A stretch of 64,000 nucleotides of DNA from Actinosynnema sp. ALI-1.44 (lineage in GTDB: Bacteria; Actinomycetota; Actinomycetes; Mycobacteriales; Pseudonocardiaceae): NCBI RefSeq assembly GCF_001984155.1, contig NZ_MTQO01000034.1, positions 1-64,000 on the forward strand. The letters are read 5' to 3'. Made by a program: the position numbers and the translations under genes. This document shows positions 24,367 through 33,270 of this stretch, piece by piece. Below the pieces are notes generated by a model. The model did not search any database. It saw only the letters and a program-made list of their open reading frames with translations, and was not told the origin of the DNA. Numbering within the stretch: the first letter of the stretch is position 1; each line of letters opens with the position of its first letter.

Positions 24367-27003
24367 ATGGGGCGGCAGAGGATTGAGTTCGTTGGCAGGC
24401 AGGAGGAGCTGGCCGCGCTCCGGTCGCACAGGCACGGCCGGGCGCTGGTCGTGCTGCGCGGGCAGGCGGGCAGTGGGAGGAGCACTGTGCTCGCCCAGGT
24501 GTGCCGGGAACTGACCAGCCACGGAGCCGTGGCACTGGAGGTGTCCGGCACGGCGGAACGCCCGGAGTGGGACCAGTTCGGTGTCCGGGCCATCCTCAAC
24601 GCGATTCGCGAGCGGTTCGAAGACCTCGGTGACGGCGCGGGGCTCACCGACGCCATGGACACGCTGAGCCAACTGTGCACCGAGGCTGCCTACCGCTCGC
24701 CATGGGGCAGGTTTCGCTTGCTGAACGCGCTCAGCATCGTGTTCGCCAAGGCCGGTGCGGATGGCCAGGTCGTGCTGGTGGTCGACGACGCCGACCGGCT
24801 GTCCCAGCCGGTCCCTGCGCTGGCGGCGGTGCGCCGGGCTGGGCCTCTCGTGCTGGCGTCTTGTGCTGTGGGCGCCGACGGCGAGTTGGCGGAGCTGTGT
24901 GAGTTGGCAGACCAGTTGGTCGAGCTCGGTCCGCTGTCCGGCGAGGAGCTGGCCGGTGTGCTCCGGCAGACCGCGGGCGCGCCGGTCGACGATCTGCTCC
25001 GGCATGCCCTGCGAGAAAATCTCGGTCCGCTGTACGGCAATCCGGGGACACTTGTGTCCACAATGGCCGACCTCCGGCGGCGGAGCAGGCTGGTGACGGT
25101 GCACGGTCACCTGTGCCTCCGCGATCCCAGGAAACCGATCGCACTGCCCGCCGGGCACCCGCTGCTGCGCGAGGTGGACGCCTGCGGGACGCTCGGCCGT
25201 GAACTGGTGCTGCTCGCCGCCGCGGGTGCCGACTTCGGCGTCGACGAGATCCCGATACTCGCGTCCGCCACGGGCCGGTCACAACTCGACTACGGGCGAG
25301 CCGTGGACCAGTTGGTCCTCGGCGGCGTCCTTGAGGCCGACGTGGCGGGGCGGCTGACCGTCAGCTGCCCGGCGCTGGGCGCCGCAGTGTCCGAACACGA
25401 CGGTGACGTGACGAAACTGCACGAGCAGATCGCGACATACCTGCTCGGCACGAGCGTGCGGTCGGGCAGCGGCCCGTCTGTCCTGGCTGGACACATCGCG
25501 GCCGCGGGCCGTGCACTGCCGTCCCGGCCCGCTCTGGTCAACCGGCTCCGCGACGACGAACGGCTCGTCCCGCTCGCGGACACCGCTCGCCACGCCGCCC
25601 ACCGGTATGCCGCGTGGCGGCACGCCGGGGAAGGTGAGCGGCGCCGCCGGATGGCGGCCGACCACGTAAGCCTGTTGATCCATTCGGCCGACTACGCCCA
25701 ACTCGCCGAGTTCACCGGGGAACTGGCCAAGGGCGTCGCGGAAAGGCCGGAAGAACTGGCTGCCGCGGCCGCGCTGGCTGCGCTCCACCTCGGGCAGCCG
25801 GTCACCGGGGCCGTCCGCACCGCGGTCACCGGGCATGGGCGTGTGCCCGCGGCGCTGGAGTTCGCCGACCGGTGGTTCGCCGGTGCCCCGGTCCGGCTCG
25901 ACGACGTCGAACCGGCTTTCGCACCGCTGCGCCATTGGTCCGCCCTGCCGACGACCGAGTGGCGCACACCGCGCAGACGGGAGCACAGCCTCAACATCGA
26001 GCACGCCTTCGCCATGCGTGACCTGGTTGCTGTCTTCGAATCCGTACTCGGCCCGCACTACGGCTCTCCGGTCAGCGGTCCGCTTGCGGTGTACCACCGG
26101 GTGCGCACCGCTTACGCGGGAGAGGACTGGGCGGCGGCACTCAGCGCCGCGCGGGAGCTGGAACTTGACCCGTGTGCCGACGAGGTGGCCCGTCAGAGCG
26201 CCCGCCTGCACGCCGCGGAAATGTGCCACTGGCGTGGAGAGGATCGCCGGTCGGCGGCCTGGCTGGCTGCGGTGTCCGAAGAGGACTGCGTGTTTCCGGT
26301 GTTGCGCAGGTGGGTGGACATCGGGCGGCGCTTTCACGCGGGCGATGTCACGGGGGCGCTGCGAGCGGGCTGGAGTTCCTGCGACAGCGGGCAGTCCCAC
26401 GACGCCGTGGGCTCGTCGCGTCTGCTGCGCAGGATGGCGGAGATCGCGGTGGATTCCGGGGAACTGCTCCAGGCTCGCCGGATACGGGACGAGGCCGTGC
26501 GGAGGTACGCGCGACAGCGGACTCCCGACACGCTCGAGACCATGTTGTACGTCCGGGGGATCGTCGACGCCGACAGTGTGCAGGCGCAGGCCGCCGAACG
26601 ACTGATCCGCGGCCGGGGCAACCGGTTCGAGTTGTCACTGGTCTGCCAGGCGGTCGGCAGGACCTCAGCCCAGCCGCGGCGGTGGCTGCGGGAGGCGTTC
26701 GAAATCGCCAAGGGAATCGGGGCGGCCAGGCTGACGGCGCGGGTCAAGCGGACGATGGAGGATCGTGGCGTCGTGGTCTCGGTGCCGCGAGGACGGCGCG
26801 ACCAGCTGTCCGAGACGCAGCTGCGGATCATCGAGCTCATCCGGCTCGGCCGGACGAACCGGCAGATCGCGCTCGCCGTGCGGATCAGCGAGAAGACCGT
26901 GGAGAAACACCTCACCAGGCTGTTCGCCAAAGCGGGCTGCCGGACGAGGCACGGGCTCGCCACGTCCGGTCTCGGCGGACGGCCGGAATCGCTCGGCGCG
27001 TGA
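24367..27003 (+). CDS. LAL-type LuxR regulator (second of two)
   Basis: An 878-residue protein of the same type as its upstream neighbour, 63 bases downstream of it. It starts with the usual LAL opening (EFVGRQEELAALR), then the P-loop GQAGSGRST at residues 32-40 (again Arg for Lys) and a Walker B VVLVVDDADRL. The middle is alpha-helical repeats. The C-terminal helix-turn-helix LSETQLRIIELIRLGRTNRQ leads into ISEKTVEKHLTRLF. A GGGGAGGGGA stretch precedes the ATG. Two adjacent divergent copies suggest an old duplication with separate inputs or heteromeric control of the type VII genes. Confidence 0.88.
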   Translation: MGRQRIEFVGRQEELAALRSHRHGRALVVLRGQAGSGRSTVLAQVCRELTSHGAVALEVSGTAERPEWDQFGVRAILNAIRERFEDLGDGAGLTDAMDTLSQLCTEAAYRSPWGRFRLLNALSIVFAKAGADGQVVLVVDDADRLSQPVPALAAVRRAGPLVLASCAVGADGELAELCELADQLVELGPLSGEELAGVLRQTAGAPVDDLLRHALRENLGPLYGNPGTLVSTMADLRRRSRLVTVHGHLCLRDPRKPIALPAGHPLLREVDACGTLGRELVLLAAAGADFGVDEIPILASATGRSQLDYGRAVDQLVLGGVLEADVAGRLTVSCPALGAAVSEHDGDVTKLHEQIATYLLGTSVRSGSGPSVLAGHIAAAGRALPSRPALVNRLRDDERLVPLADTARHAAHRYAAWRHAGEGERRRRMAADHVSLLIHSADYAQLAEFTGELAKGVAERPEELAAAAALAALHLGQPVTGAVRTAVTGHGRVPAALEFADRWFAGAPVRLDDVEPAFAPLRHWSALPTTEWRTPRRREHSLNIEHAFAMRDLVAVFESVLGPHYGSPVSGPLAVYHRVRTAYAGEDWAAALSAARELELDPCADEVARQSARLHAAEMCHWRGEDRRSAAWLAAVSEEDCVFPVLRRWVDIGRRFHAGDVTGALRAGWSSCDSGQSHDAVGSSRLLRRMAEIAVDSGELLQARRIRDEAVRRYARQRTPDTLETMLYVRGIVDADSVQAQAAERLIRGRGNRFELSLVCQAVGRTSAQPRRWLREAFEIAKGIGAARLTARVKRTMEDRGVVVSVPRGRRDQLSETQLRIIELIRLGRTNRQIALAVRISEKTVEKHLTRLFAKAGCRTRHGLATSGLGGRPESLGA

Positions 27004-27041
27004 CGCCCGGGTGCGGCCGGGGAGTACAGAGGAGTGGAGAC

Positions 27042-29444
27042 GTGAGCAGGAACGTTATAGCGGTCACCCAGGCACCTGGGCTGGGCCATCGCACCATCGG
27101 TGACGCCGTCGACCGCGCTGGAGAAGGTGCGGTGATCGTGGTGGGGCCCGGGCGCTACACCGAGAATCTCGTGCTCACCAAACCGGTGACGATCACGGCG
27201 GAGAACGGGCCGGGAACGGTGTGGCTGGTCGCTCCGACCGGAGTCACGGTGACGCTCCAGTCGGACTCGGCCGCGCTGTCCGGTCTCACCGTCGTGGCCG
27301 CCGACTCCGACAACCCGGCCGTCCTCGTCGTACGCGGACAGCTCAGCGTCACCGAGTGCACCGTCGAGGCATCGAGTTGGGCGTCGGTGTTCGTGCGAGA
27401 CCAGGGCACGCTGCTCATGCGTGCCAGCCAGGTCCGTAACAGCGTCGGCGCCGGTGTCGTGGTCACGTCACCGGAGGGCGGGATGCTCGACGACTGCACA
27501 CTGGACGACCTCGGCACGTCGGCCGTGGTGGTGGCCGAACAGGGCGCGTTCGTCGTTCGCTCCTGTGCCATGCGGACCGCCGCGGGCAACGGCATCTGCC
27601 TCAACGGTCAGGGAAGGCTCACCGCCGAGGACACGGTGGTGTCGGGCACCGGCAAACCCGCTGTCGCGGTGGAACAACAGGCCGCGCTGACCGCGACCAG
27701 GCTCAAGGTGACCGGCGCTGCCGCGATCGGCTTCTACCTGGCGACTTCCCAGCCGCCGACGTTGGAGGACTGCGCGGTCGACGGCGCGGGCGCGGAAGGG
27801 ATATTCGTCGGCGTGGGCTGTGCTCCCCTGCTGCGCGGGTGCAGGGTGACCAGGACACGCGGGCGTGGGCTGCACTTCGCCGGGAGGGCGTCCGGTTCGG
27901 TGACCGACTGCGAGGTGTCCGATGTGGATGGTGTCGGGATCGGTGTGACGGAGCGGAGCCTGCCTGAGTTCGACCGGATCACCGTCACCGGGTGCACGGC
28001 GTCCGGGGTGCGGGTCGACCACGGTTCAGATCCGTTCTTCCGGCGGCTGCGCGTGCGTGGCTGCGACGGCGCGGCCATCGAGGTGGACGGTGCGAGAGGC
28101 AGGCTGGAGCACGTCGAGATCGACGGTGGCAGCGGCGTCGGTCTACTGGTGACCGGTGCGGCGCGGCCGTCGATCAGCGGGCTGAGCGCACGTGATCTCG
28201 CCGACGCCGGGGTACGGGTGGTCGGTGCGGCTTTGGCGCTGTCCGACAGCGCGATCGACGGCTCGGGCGCGGACGGTGTGCACGCGGGCGCAGGAGCGGA
28301 CCTGTCGCTGACGAGGTGCCGTGTGCGGAGCAGCACGGGCTCGGGCTGTACCTTCGCCGAGGGCTCGTCCGGGAACGTGGTCGAATCCGAGTTCTCCGGC
28401 GGCTCGGCCGACGGGATCCGGCTGGAGACCGAGGAAGCCGTGACGGTGAAGGGATGCACGGTCCGGGACAACCACGGCAGCGGCGTGCGGCAGATCCGGC
28501 CGAGCGGTGCGATCGAGGTGGTGGACCTGATCAGCGCGGGCAACCTGACTCCGGACGCGTACGGCACCGCGGCGACCGCCGACACCGCCCCCCATGCCGC
28601 CGCCGTGACGGCCGAGCGGGCGAAGCCGGCGCGGGGATCCGACCCGTTGGAGGAACTGCACTCGCTCGTCGGCCTCGCCGGCGTGAAGAGCGAGGTGACG
28701 TCCCTGGTCAACCTGAACAAGATGGCCAAGCGCCGGATGGACGCCGGGCTGTCGGCCCCGCCGATGGCACGACACCTCGTCTTCGCCGGAGCCCCCGGTA
28801 CCGGCAAGACCACCATCGCCCGGCTCTACGGCCAGATCCTGGCGCAGCTCGGCGTCCTGCGCCAGGGACACCTCGTCGAGGTGGCCAGGGCCGACCTGGT
28901 CGCCCAGATCATCGGCGGCACCGCGATCAAGACCACGGAGGCGTTCACCACCGCGCTCGGCGGGGTGTTCTTCGTCGACGAGGCGTACACCCTCAGCAGC
29001 GGCGGTGGCGGCACCGGTCCGGACTTCGGCCGGGAGGCGATCGACACGCTGGTCAAGCTGATGGAGGACCACCGCGACGACGTGGTCGTGATCGCGGCGG
29101 GCTACTCCAAGGAGATGTCGCAGTTCCTCGAGGCCAACCCGGGAATGGAGTCCCGGTTCAGCCGCACCATCGAGTTCGCCAACTACACGGCGGATGAGCT
29201 GGTGACGATCGTGCGGGCGCAGTGTTCCAGGCACGACTACCGGCTCACCGAAGGAGCCGGTGATGCGCTGCTGACGTACTTCGAGGAGATCCCGAAGGAC
29301 GGCACGTTCGGCAACGGCCGCACCGCGCGGCGGGTGTTCGAGCGGATGACCGACCGGCAGGCATCCCGGCTGGCGGCCATGCCTGCTGCCGACGCGGCGG
29401 ACCTCACGCTGCTGACTGAGGAAGATCTGCCTCTATCCGGGTGA
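27042..29444 (+). CDS. Beta-helix repeat / AAA+ ATPase fusion (EccA-like C-terminus)
   Basis: An 800-residue fusion. Residues about 1-490 form a right-handed parallel beta-helix of short repeats (recurring patterns such as VTGCTASGVRV and SVTDCEVSDVDGVGIGV), as in NosD/pectate-lyase-like folds. After a linker, residues about 520-800 are a CbxX/CfqX-type AAA+ domain: GAPGTGKT at 583-590, Walker B GGVFFVDEAYTL, and the arginine-finger region GMESRFSRTIEF. This AAA+ class is also the C-terminal half of EccA, the cytosolic ATPase of ESX systems. EccA normally has an N-terminal TPR domain, replaced here by the beta-helix. The GTG follows GGAGTGGAGAC. It likely remodels secretion substrates or their chaperones. 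Confidence 0.9.
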   Translation: MSRNVIAVTQAPGLGHRTIGDAVDRAGEGAVIVVGPGRYTENLVLTKPVTITAENGPGTVWLVAPTGVTVTLQSDSAALSGLTVVAADSDNPAVLVVRGQLSVTECTVEASSWASVFVRDQGTLLMRASQVRNSVGAGVVVTSPEGGMLDDCTLDDLGTSAVVVAEQGAFVVRSCAMRTAAGNGICLNGQGRLTAEDTVVSGTGKPAVAVEQQAALTATRLKVTGAAAIGFYLATSQPPTLEDCAVDGAGAEGIFVGVGCAPLLRGCRVTRTRGRGLHFAGRASGSVTDCEVSDVDGVGIGVTERSLPEFDRITVTGCTASGVRVDHGSDPFFRRLRVRGCDGAAIEVDGARGRLEHVEIDGGSGVGLLVTGAARPSISGLSARDLADAGVRVVGAALALSDSAIDGSGADGVHAGAGADLSLTRCRVRSSTGSGCTFAEGSSGNVVESEFSGGSADGIRLETEEAVTVKGCTVRDNHGSGVRQIRPSGAIEVVDLISAGNLTPDAYGTAATADTAPHAAAVTAERAKPARGSDPLEELHSLVGLAGVKSEVTSLVNLNKMAKRRMDAGLSAPPMARHLVFAGAPGTGKTTIARLYGQILAQLGVLRQGHLVEVARADLVAQIIGGTAIKTTEAFTTALGGVFFVDEAYTLSSGGGGTGPDFGREAIDTLVKLMEDHRDDVVVIAAGYSKEMSQFLEANPGMESRFSRTIEFANYTADELVTIVRAQCSRHDYRLTEGAGDALLTYFEEIPKDGTFGNGRTARRVFERMTDRQASRLAAMPAADAADLTLLTEEDLPLSG

Positions 29445-29520
29445 CAGGCCACGTCGGCGCCCGCTTCCGCCAAGCGGGCGCCGACCTTCCGACCTGACCG
29501 CCAGCTACGTGGGAGTGACG

Positions 29521-31953
29521 ATGCGACAGCGACATCCGGATCTGGACACGGTGGTCGTCGAGCGGCACGAGTCGCACGAGCGGCACCTGCTGATCCGGCA
29601 TCGCGACGAGACCGGGTTCGACCACGGGCTGCTCGGCGCGGCACCGCTCGGGCCGAGGGAGCTTCTGGTGCTGGCTTCCCCTGGCGCGCACCAGGTGCGG
29701 TCACTCGTGACCGTTCTGCCGGAACTGCTGCGATCCACACCGGACTTCGCCGGGCAGATCGAGTCGGTCTGGCTCGGTATCGGCAGTCTCGCCGCCGACA
29801 CCGAGGTCGCGCAACGGCTGGCCAAGGAACTGGACGTCGAGGTCGTCGCTCCTGATGCCGGTGTCGCGGCCATGCCGGGGGCGGCGTTGTACGCCGGCCA
29901 CGCCGCGGGCGGAACCGGCTGGCACCGGTTCCGGCCGGACCGGGCCGCCGAGTTCCACGGCGCTCGCTTTCCGCTACCGGCCTGGGAATCCTGGCTGCCC
30001 GCCGAGCCGGTGGAGCGGGATGGTGTCGTGGCCGTGCCCGCACCGTGCGGCTTGGTGGTCGGTGACAGCCGGGCCGGTGTACCGCGACGCGGCGACATCG
30101 CGTTCGGCGTCCCGGTGAACCAGCGGTTCCCCAAGATCGTCGTCAGCGGCAGTGATCCCGTTCCTCCGGCTGCCGGCGTCGCGGCCCTGCTCAGGACCAT
30201 GCCGGACCAGCCGGTCATGATCGTGCCCGCGACGCCACAGGCCGCCTCGCACATCTGGCAGGTCGAACTCGCGCTACGGCTCGGGCGGGACGTCGTGTTC
30301 AGCGCCGGCATGCAGATCGGACTGCGGACCGGAGCGTCGTCGACGGTCGTGCCGGATACCGGCGGGAAGCAGAACTTCCGGCCGTTCCCCATCGTGCTCC
30401 GCCAACCCGCACACGGCGGTGGTCAGCAGGTCGTCGGCGTCGCCCCGGCTCCAGCAGGCTGGGTACGCGACGGGAAGTGCTCCTACCGGGCCGGTGACGT
30501 GGTCGCCGACATCGTGCCGTCCGGTCTGGTGCTGCGGTCCGTGGACAGCGACGCCGCCGATCCGACAGCCGAGGCCGCCCCGTTCGACCCCGACTGCTGG
30601 CACCTGACGCTGGGCACTTCCGGACACGTCGTCGGGCTGCCTGTGCTCACCGCCGCGGAGAACCTGCTGGCGGCCCTCCCGCCCGACCGACTCGCGGCCG
30701 TCCGGGTGCGGCTCGCGGGCACTCTCGACAAGGGCGCCGAGCGAGCACTCAACCGCTGGCCTGCCGGTCACGAGCAGGAACCGGCCACGCCGTCGCGGCC
30801 TGAACGTCCGGACACCAGGCCGGGCGGGTCGAGTCTGTCGGCAAGGCTGGACGGTCTGCGAGGACCGGAGCGGCCGCCCGCCGTGCCGCCGGTGATGACC
30901 ACGTCGGCCGCGCCAGTGTCCACTGTGTCCGGCCCACCTGACTCGCCTGGTCCCTGCGGCCCCCGGGTGACGGTTCGGCAGCCGGACCGGCCCGCCGAGG
31001 TGCCGGAGATGGGCCGGGGAAAGCCGGAGGCGGTGAGCGTCCAACGGGAGGCCGAACCCGCGACGCCACCGAGCGGTGGGCACTCCGGCGCTGTCCCGCT
31101 CCCGGCGGCGAAGGCACTGGTGGTGCCGGGCAGAGCGAGTACTGCCGCTGAACAGGCGCGGTTCACCGCGGCCGCCGGGGATGCGTTTTCCGAGGCGCTG
31201 GCCACCGTCAACGCGGCCATGGCCACCTGGCCGTCCATGCGTGTGGACGAGTCGCCTGGCGCGAAAGCCGACTATGTCGCCGTTTGCCTTTACCTCGGCC
31301 GGGGTGACGGCGGTGCGTACGCGCTCAACGGCGCGTTGCGCAACGGGCAGGCTGGTCTGCTGGACGGTCAGGTTCCGTGTCTGATGTCGGGGATCCGGCG
31401 GTTGCCGACGCATCGGCGAGCCGTGCTGCGGCAGGGAAAAGTCAACGAGTCCTTCGAACACGGCAGTACCCCGGGGACTGTGCTCACGGAGCCGGGTTTT
31501 CTCGCCGCCAGTATGGATTTGGATGTGATGATGCCCGGTGCCGACCTCGATGTGCTGATCTGGCCGAGTTCGGCCCGCCGGACCTCGGAGTTGATGCTCA
31601 GCCGACCGGTGGACGAGGCGGTGTTCGTCGCGGGTGCCCGGTTCAAGGCCCTGGCTGTGCGGACAGCCGTGGAGGTCGACGAGGAGGGACAGGAGCAGGA
31701 CGACGGTGCGCCGGTCGCGCCGAAAGTCGCCGTCCTGTTCCGTGAGCTGGCCCCGGGTGAGGTGCCGAGCACCACCGAACTCGACGAACGCGACCTCGCC
31801 GTGCTGGCGAAACTCGACGGCGTTCTGACTCGGCGGCAGAAGGGGGAGTTGCGGCTCGTCGAGGACCCCGCCGCGATCGCCCGGCTCACCACATCGCTGG
31901 TGCTGTGGCAGGACGACTCGGCGGGCGCGGGCCGGACCGCGGTGGCGTCGTGA
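29521..31953 (+). CDS. T7SS-associated protein with ADP-ribosyltransferase-like C-terminal domain
   Basis: An 810-residue protein without signal peptide or membrane helices. Residues 1-420 share a two-part architecture with the protein at 60229 (both contain RFPLPAWES / RFPRPAWES and similarly spaced glycine-rich strands). A Pro/Ser linker covers about 420-530. The last 230 residues resemble R-S-E ADP-ribosyltransferases: Arg637 in RAVLRQGK, FLAAS at 660-664 in place of STS, and Glu699 in DEAVF followed by GARFKALAV. The first Glu of the E-x-E motif is replaced by Val and the S-T-S is weak, so activity is uncertain. The ATG follows GGGAG by five bases. It overlaps the mycosin gene by four bases, placing it in the secretion operon. 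Confidence 0.75.
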   Translation: MRQRHPDLDTVVVERHESHERHLLIRHRDETGFDHGLLGAAPLGPRELLVLASPGAHQVRSLVTVLPELLRSTPDFAGQIESVWLGIGSLAADTEVAQRLAKELDVEVVAPDAGVAAMPGAALYAGHAAGGTGWHRFRPDRAAEFHGARFPLPAWESWLPAEPVERDGVVAVPAPCGLVVGDSRAGVPRRGDIAFGVPVNQRFPKIVVSGSDPVPPAAGVAALLRTMPDQPVMIVPATPQAASHIWQVELALRLGRDVVFSAGMQIGLRTGASSTVVPDTGGKQNFRPFPIVLRQPAHGGGQQVVGVAPAPAGWVRDGKCSYRAGDVVADIVPSGLVLRSVDSDAADPTAEAAPFDPDCWHLTLGTSGHVVGLPVLTAAENLLAALPPDRLAAVRVRLAGTLDKGAERALNRWPAGHEQEPATPSRPERPDTRPGGSSLSARLDGLRGPERPPAVPPVMTTSAAPVSTVSGPPDSPGPCGPRVTVRQPDRPAEVPEMGRGKPEAVSVQREAEPATPPSGGHSGAVPLPAAKALVVPGRASTAAEQARFTAAAGDAFSEALATVNAAMATWPSMRVDESPGAKADYVAVCLYLGRGDGGAYALNGALRNGQAGLLDGQVPCLMSGIRRLPTHRRAVLRQGKVNESFEHGSTPGTVLTEPGFLAASMDLDVMMPGADLDVLIWPSSARRTSELMLSRPVDEAVFVAGARFKALAVRTAVEVDEEGQEQDDGAPVAPKVAVLFRELAPGEVPSTTELDERDLAVLAKLDGVLTRRQKGELRLVEDPAAIARLTTSLVLWQDDSAGAGRTAVAS

Positions 31954-33215
31954 AGCGGCTGTGTGCCTGCGTCGTGGTGGCAGGGATTCTCGGCGTCGTG
32001 GCGAGTCCACCCGCGCATGCGCGACAACCGTCGTCGTCATCGCCGAGCCAGGCGACATCGACGGCGAACCAACCGAAGGTGGAGTGCCTGCCACCGCCGC
32101 AAACTACCGACAGGTCTGTGCCCTGGGCGCAGCGGCAGTTGGTGCCGGAACGGATCTGGCCGTTGACGGACGGGTCGGGCATCACGGTCGCGGTGGTCGA
32201 CACCGGTGTCGACGGGAACGTGCCGCAACTGCGGGGCGGCAAGGTGCTGGCGGGCGTCGACACGACCAAGCCCGGCAAGGCACCGGCCAACACCGACTGC
32301 TTCGGGCACGGCACGTTCGTGGCGGGCATCATCGCCGCGTCGCCCACGGCCGGGACGGGTTACGCCGGAGTCGCGCCGGGTGTGCGGATCCTGCCGATCC
32401 GCTGTGCGACCACGGACGCGCCGAACCAGCCCGGCACGTTGACTCCGGCGGGAATGGCGCTGGGGATCCGGGCGGCTGTCGACGGAGGTGCGCGCGTCGT
32501 CAACGTGTCGGCCAGCACGACCGAGCAGAACCGGGAACTCGCCGAAGCCGTGGCCTACGCGGACAGCAAGGACGTCGTCGTCGTGGCGTCGGCCGCGAAC
32601 AGTGCGAAGAACGGCGATCCGGTGACGTACCCGGCCGCCTACGGCTCGGTGATCGCGGTCGGCGCGGTGGACGAGTCGGGTCAGCGCGCGGACTTCTCCC
32701 AGACTGGTCCGTTCGTGTCGCTGGTGGCGCCGGGTGTCGACGTGCTCGGGCTCGGGCCGGGTGGTCCAGGGCACTGGAAAGGCAGTGGCACGAGCTATTC
32801 GGCCCCGTTCGTGACCGGGACGGCCGCGCTGGTACGCGCCTACCACCCGCGGCTGACGGCCGCGCAGGTCAAGCACCGCTTGCTGACCACGGCCAACCAT
32901 CCCGCCGTACCGCTGCCCGATCCGGGACTCGGTTGGGGCACGGTGAATCCGATGGCGGCGGTGACCACCGTGTTGCCCGAGGAGGGTGCGGCGTCGCTTG
33001 TCACCGTCGACCCGCCGGACGCCAGTCGCGTGGAAGTCCTCCCGGCGGACGAACTCGGCCCGGCCCTCGCGGTGGGCGGAGTGTTCGGCGGCCTGTGCGT
33101 CCTTGCGACCCTTGCGCTGCTGATCCGCCTGTACAGCGCCAGCCGCAAGCGTCGCTGGAGTCCTGCCCGGGTGGTCGAGATCTCCGTGCCGACGAACGAC
33201 ACACCAGGACAGTGA
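31950..33215 (+). CDS. mycP: Mycosin, type VII secretion-associated subtilisin-like protease
   Basis: A 421-residue S8 protease, the membrane-anchored component MycP of ESX systems that stabilises the channel and may process substrates. A signal peptide ends near AHA at residue 24. The catalytic triad is Asp84 in VVDTGVDG, His120 in FGHGTFVAG and Ser282 in GTSYSAPF, with the oxyanion Asn in ASAANSAKNGD. A C-terminal transmembrane helix (GGVFGGLCVLATLALLIRL) and a basic cytoplasmic tail complete the family layout. The GTG start overlaps the stop of the preceding gene as GTGA. A strong bidirectional terminator follows ten bases after the stop. Confidence 0.96.
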   Translation: MKRLCACVVVAGILGVVASPPAHARQPSSSSPSQATSTANQPKVECLPPPQTTDRSVPWAQRQLVPERIWPLTDGSGITVAVVDTGVDGNVPQLRGGKVLAGVDTTKPGKAPANTDCFGHGTFVAGIIAASPTAGTGYAGVAPGVRILPIRCATTDAPNQPGTLTPAGMALGIRAAVDGGARVVNVSASTTEQNRELAEAVAYADSKDVVVVASAANSAKNGDPVTYPAAYGSVIAVGAVDESGQRADFSQTGPFVSLVAPGVDVLGLGPGGPGHWKGSGTSYSAPFVTGTAALVRAYHPRLTAAQVKHRLLTTANHPAVPLPDPGLGWGTVNPMAAVTTVLPEEGAASLVTVDPPDASRVEVLPADELGPALAVGGVFGGLCVLATLALLIRLYSASRKRRWSPARVVEISVPTNDTPGQ

Positions 33216-33224
33216 ACGGATCCC

Positions 33225-33267
33225 ACGGCCGGTTGTGAGCGGTGCGTTACCGCTCACAACCGGCCGT
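33225..33267. terminator. Bidirectional rho-independent terminator between mycP and eccC
   Basis: A perfect inverted repeat with 18-base arms (33225-33242 and 33250-33267) and a seven-base loop TGCGTTA lies exactly between the two convergent stops. Short T-runs follow on the right (TTTC), and the stem itself is GC-rich. It should end both the rightward mycosin transcript and the leftward eccC transcript. Confidence 0.85.
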
Positions 33268-33270
33268 TTC

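Noticed and set aside
26172-27041. Upstream extension of the beta-helix/AAA+ frame into the LAL regulator gene
   Set aside because: The extension runs out of frame through a gene with a clear helix-turn-helix; the GTG at 27042 has its own ribosome-binding site.
29521-31953. 810-residue protein considered as EccE because of its place next to mycosin
   Set aside because: It has no transmembrane helices and carries an ART-like C-terminus; EccE has N-terminal membrane helices and is about 400-500 residues.
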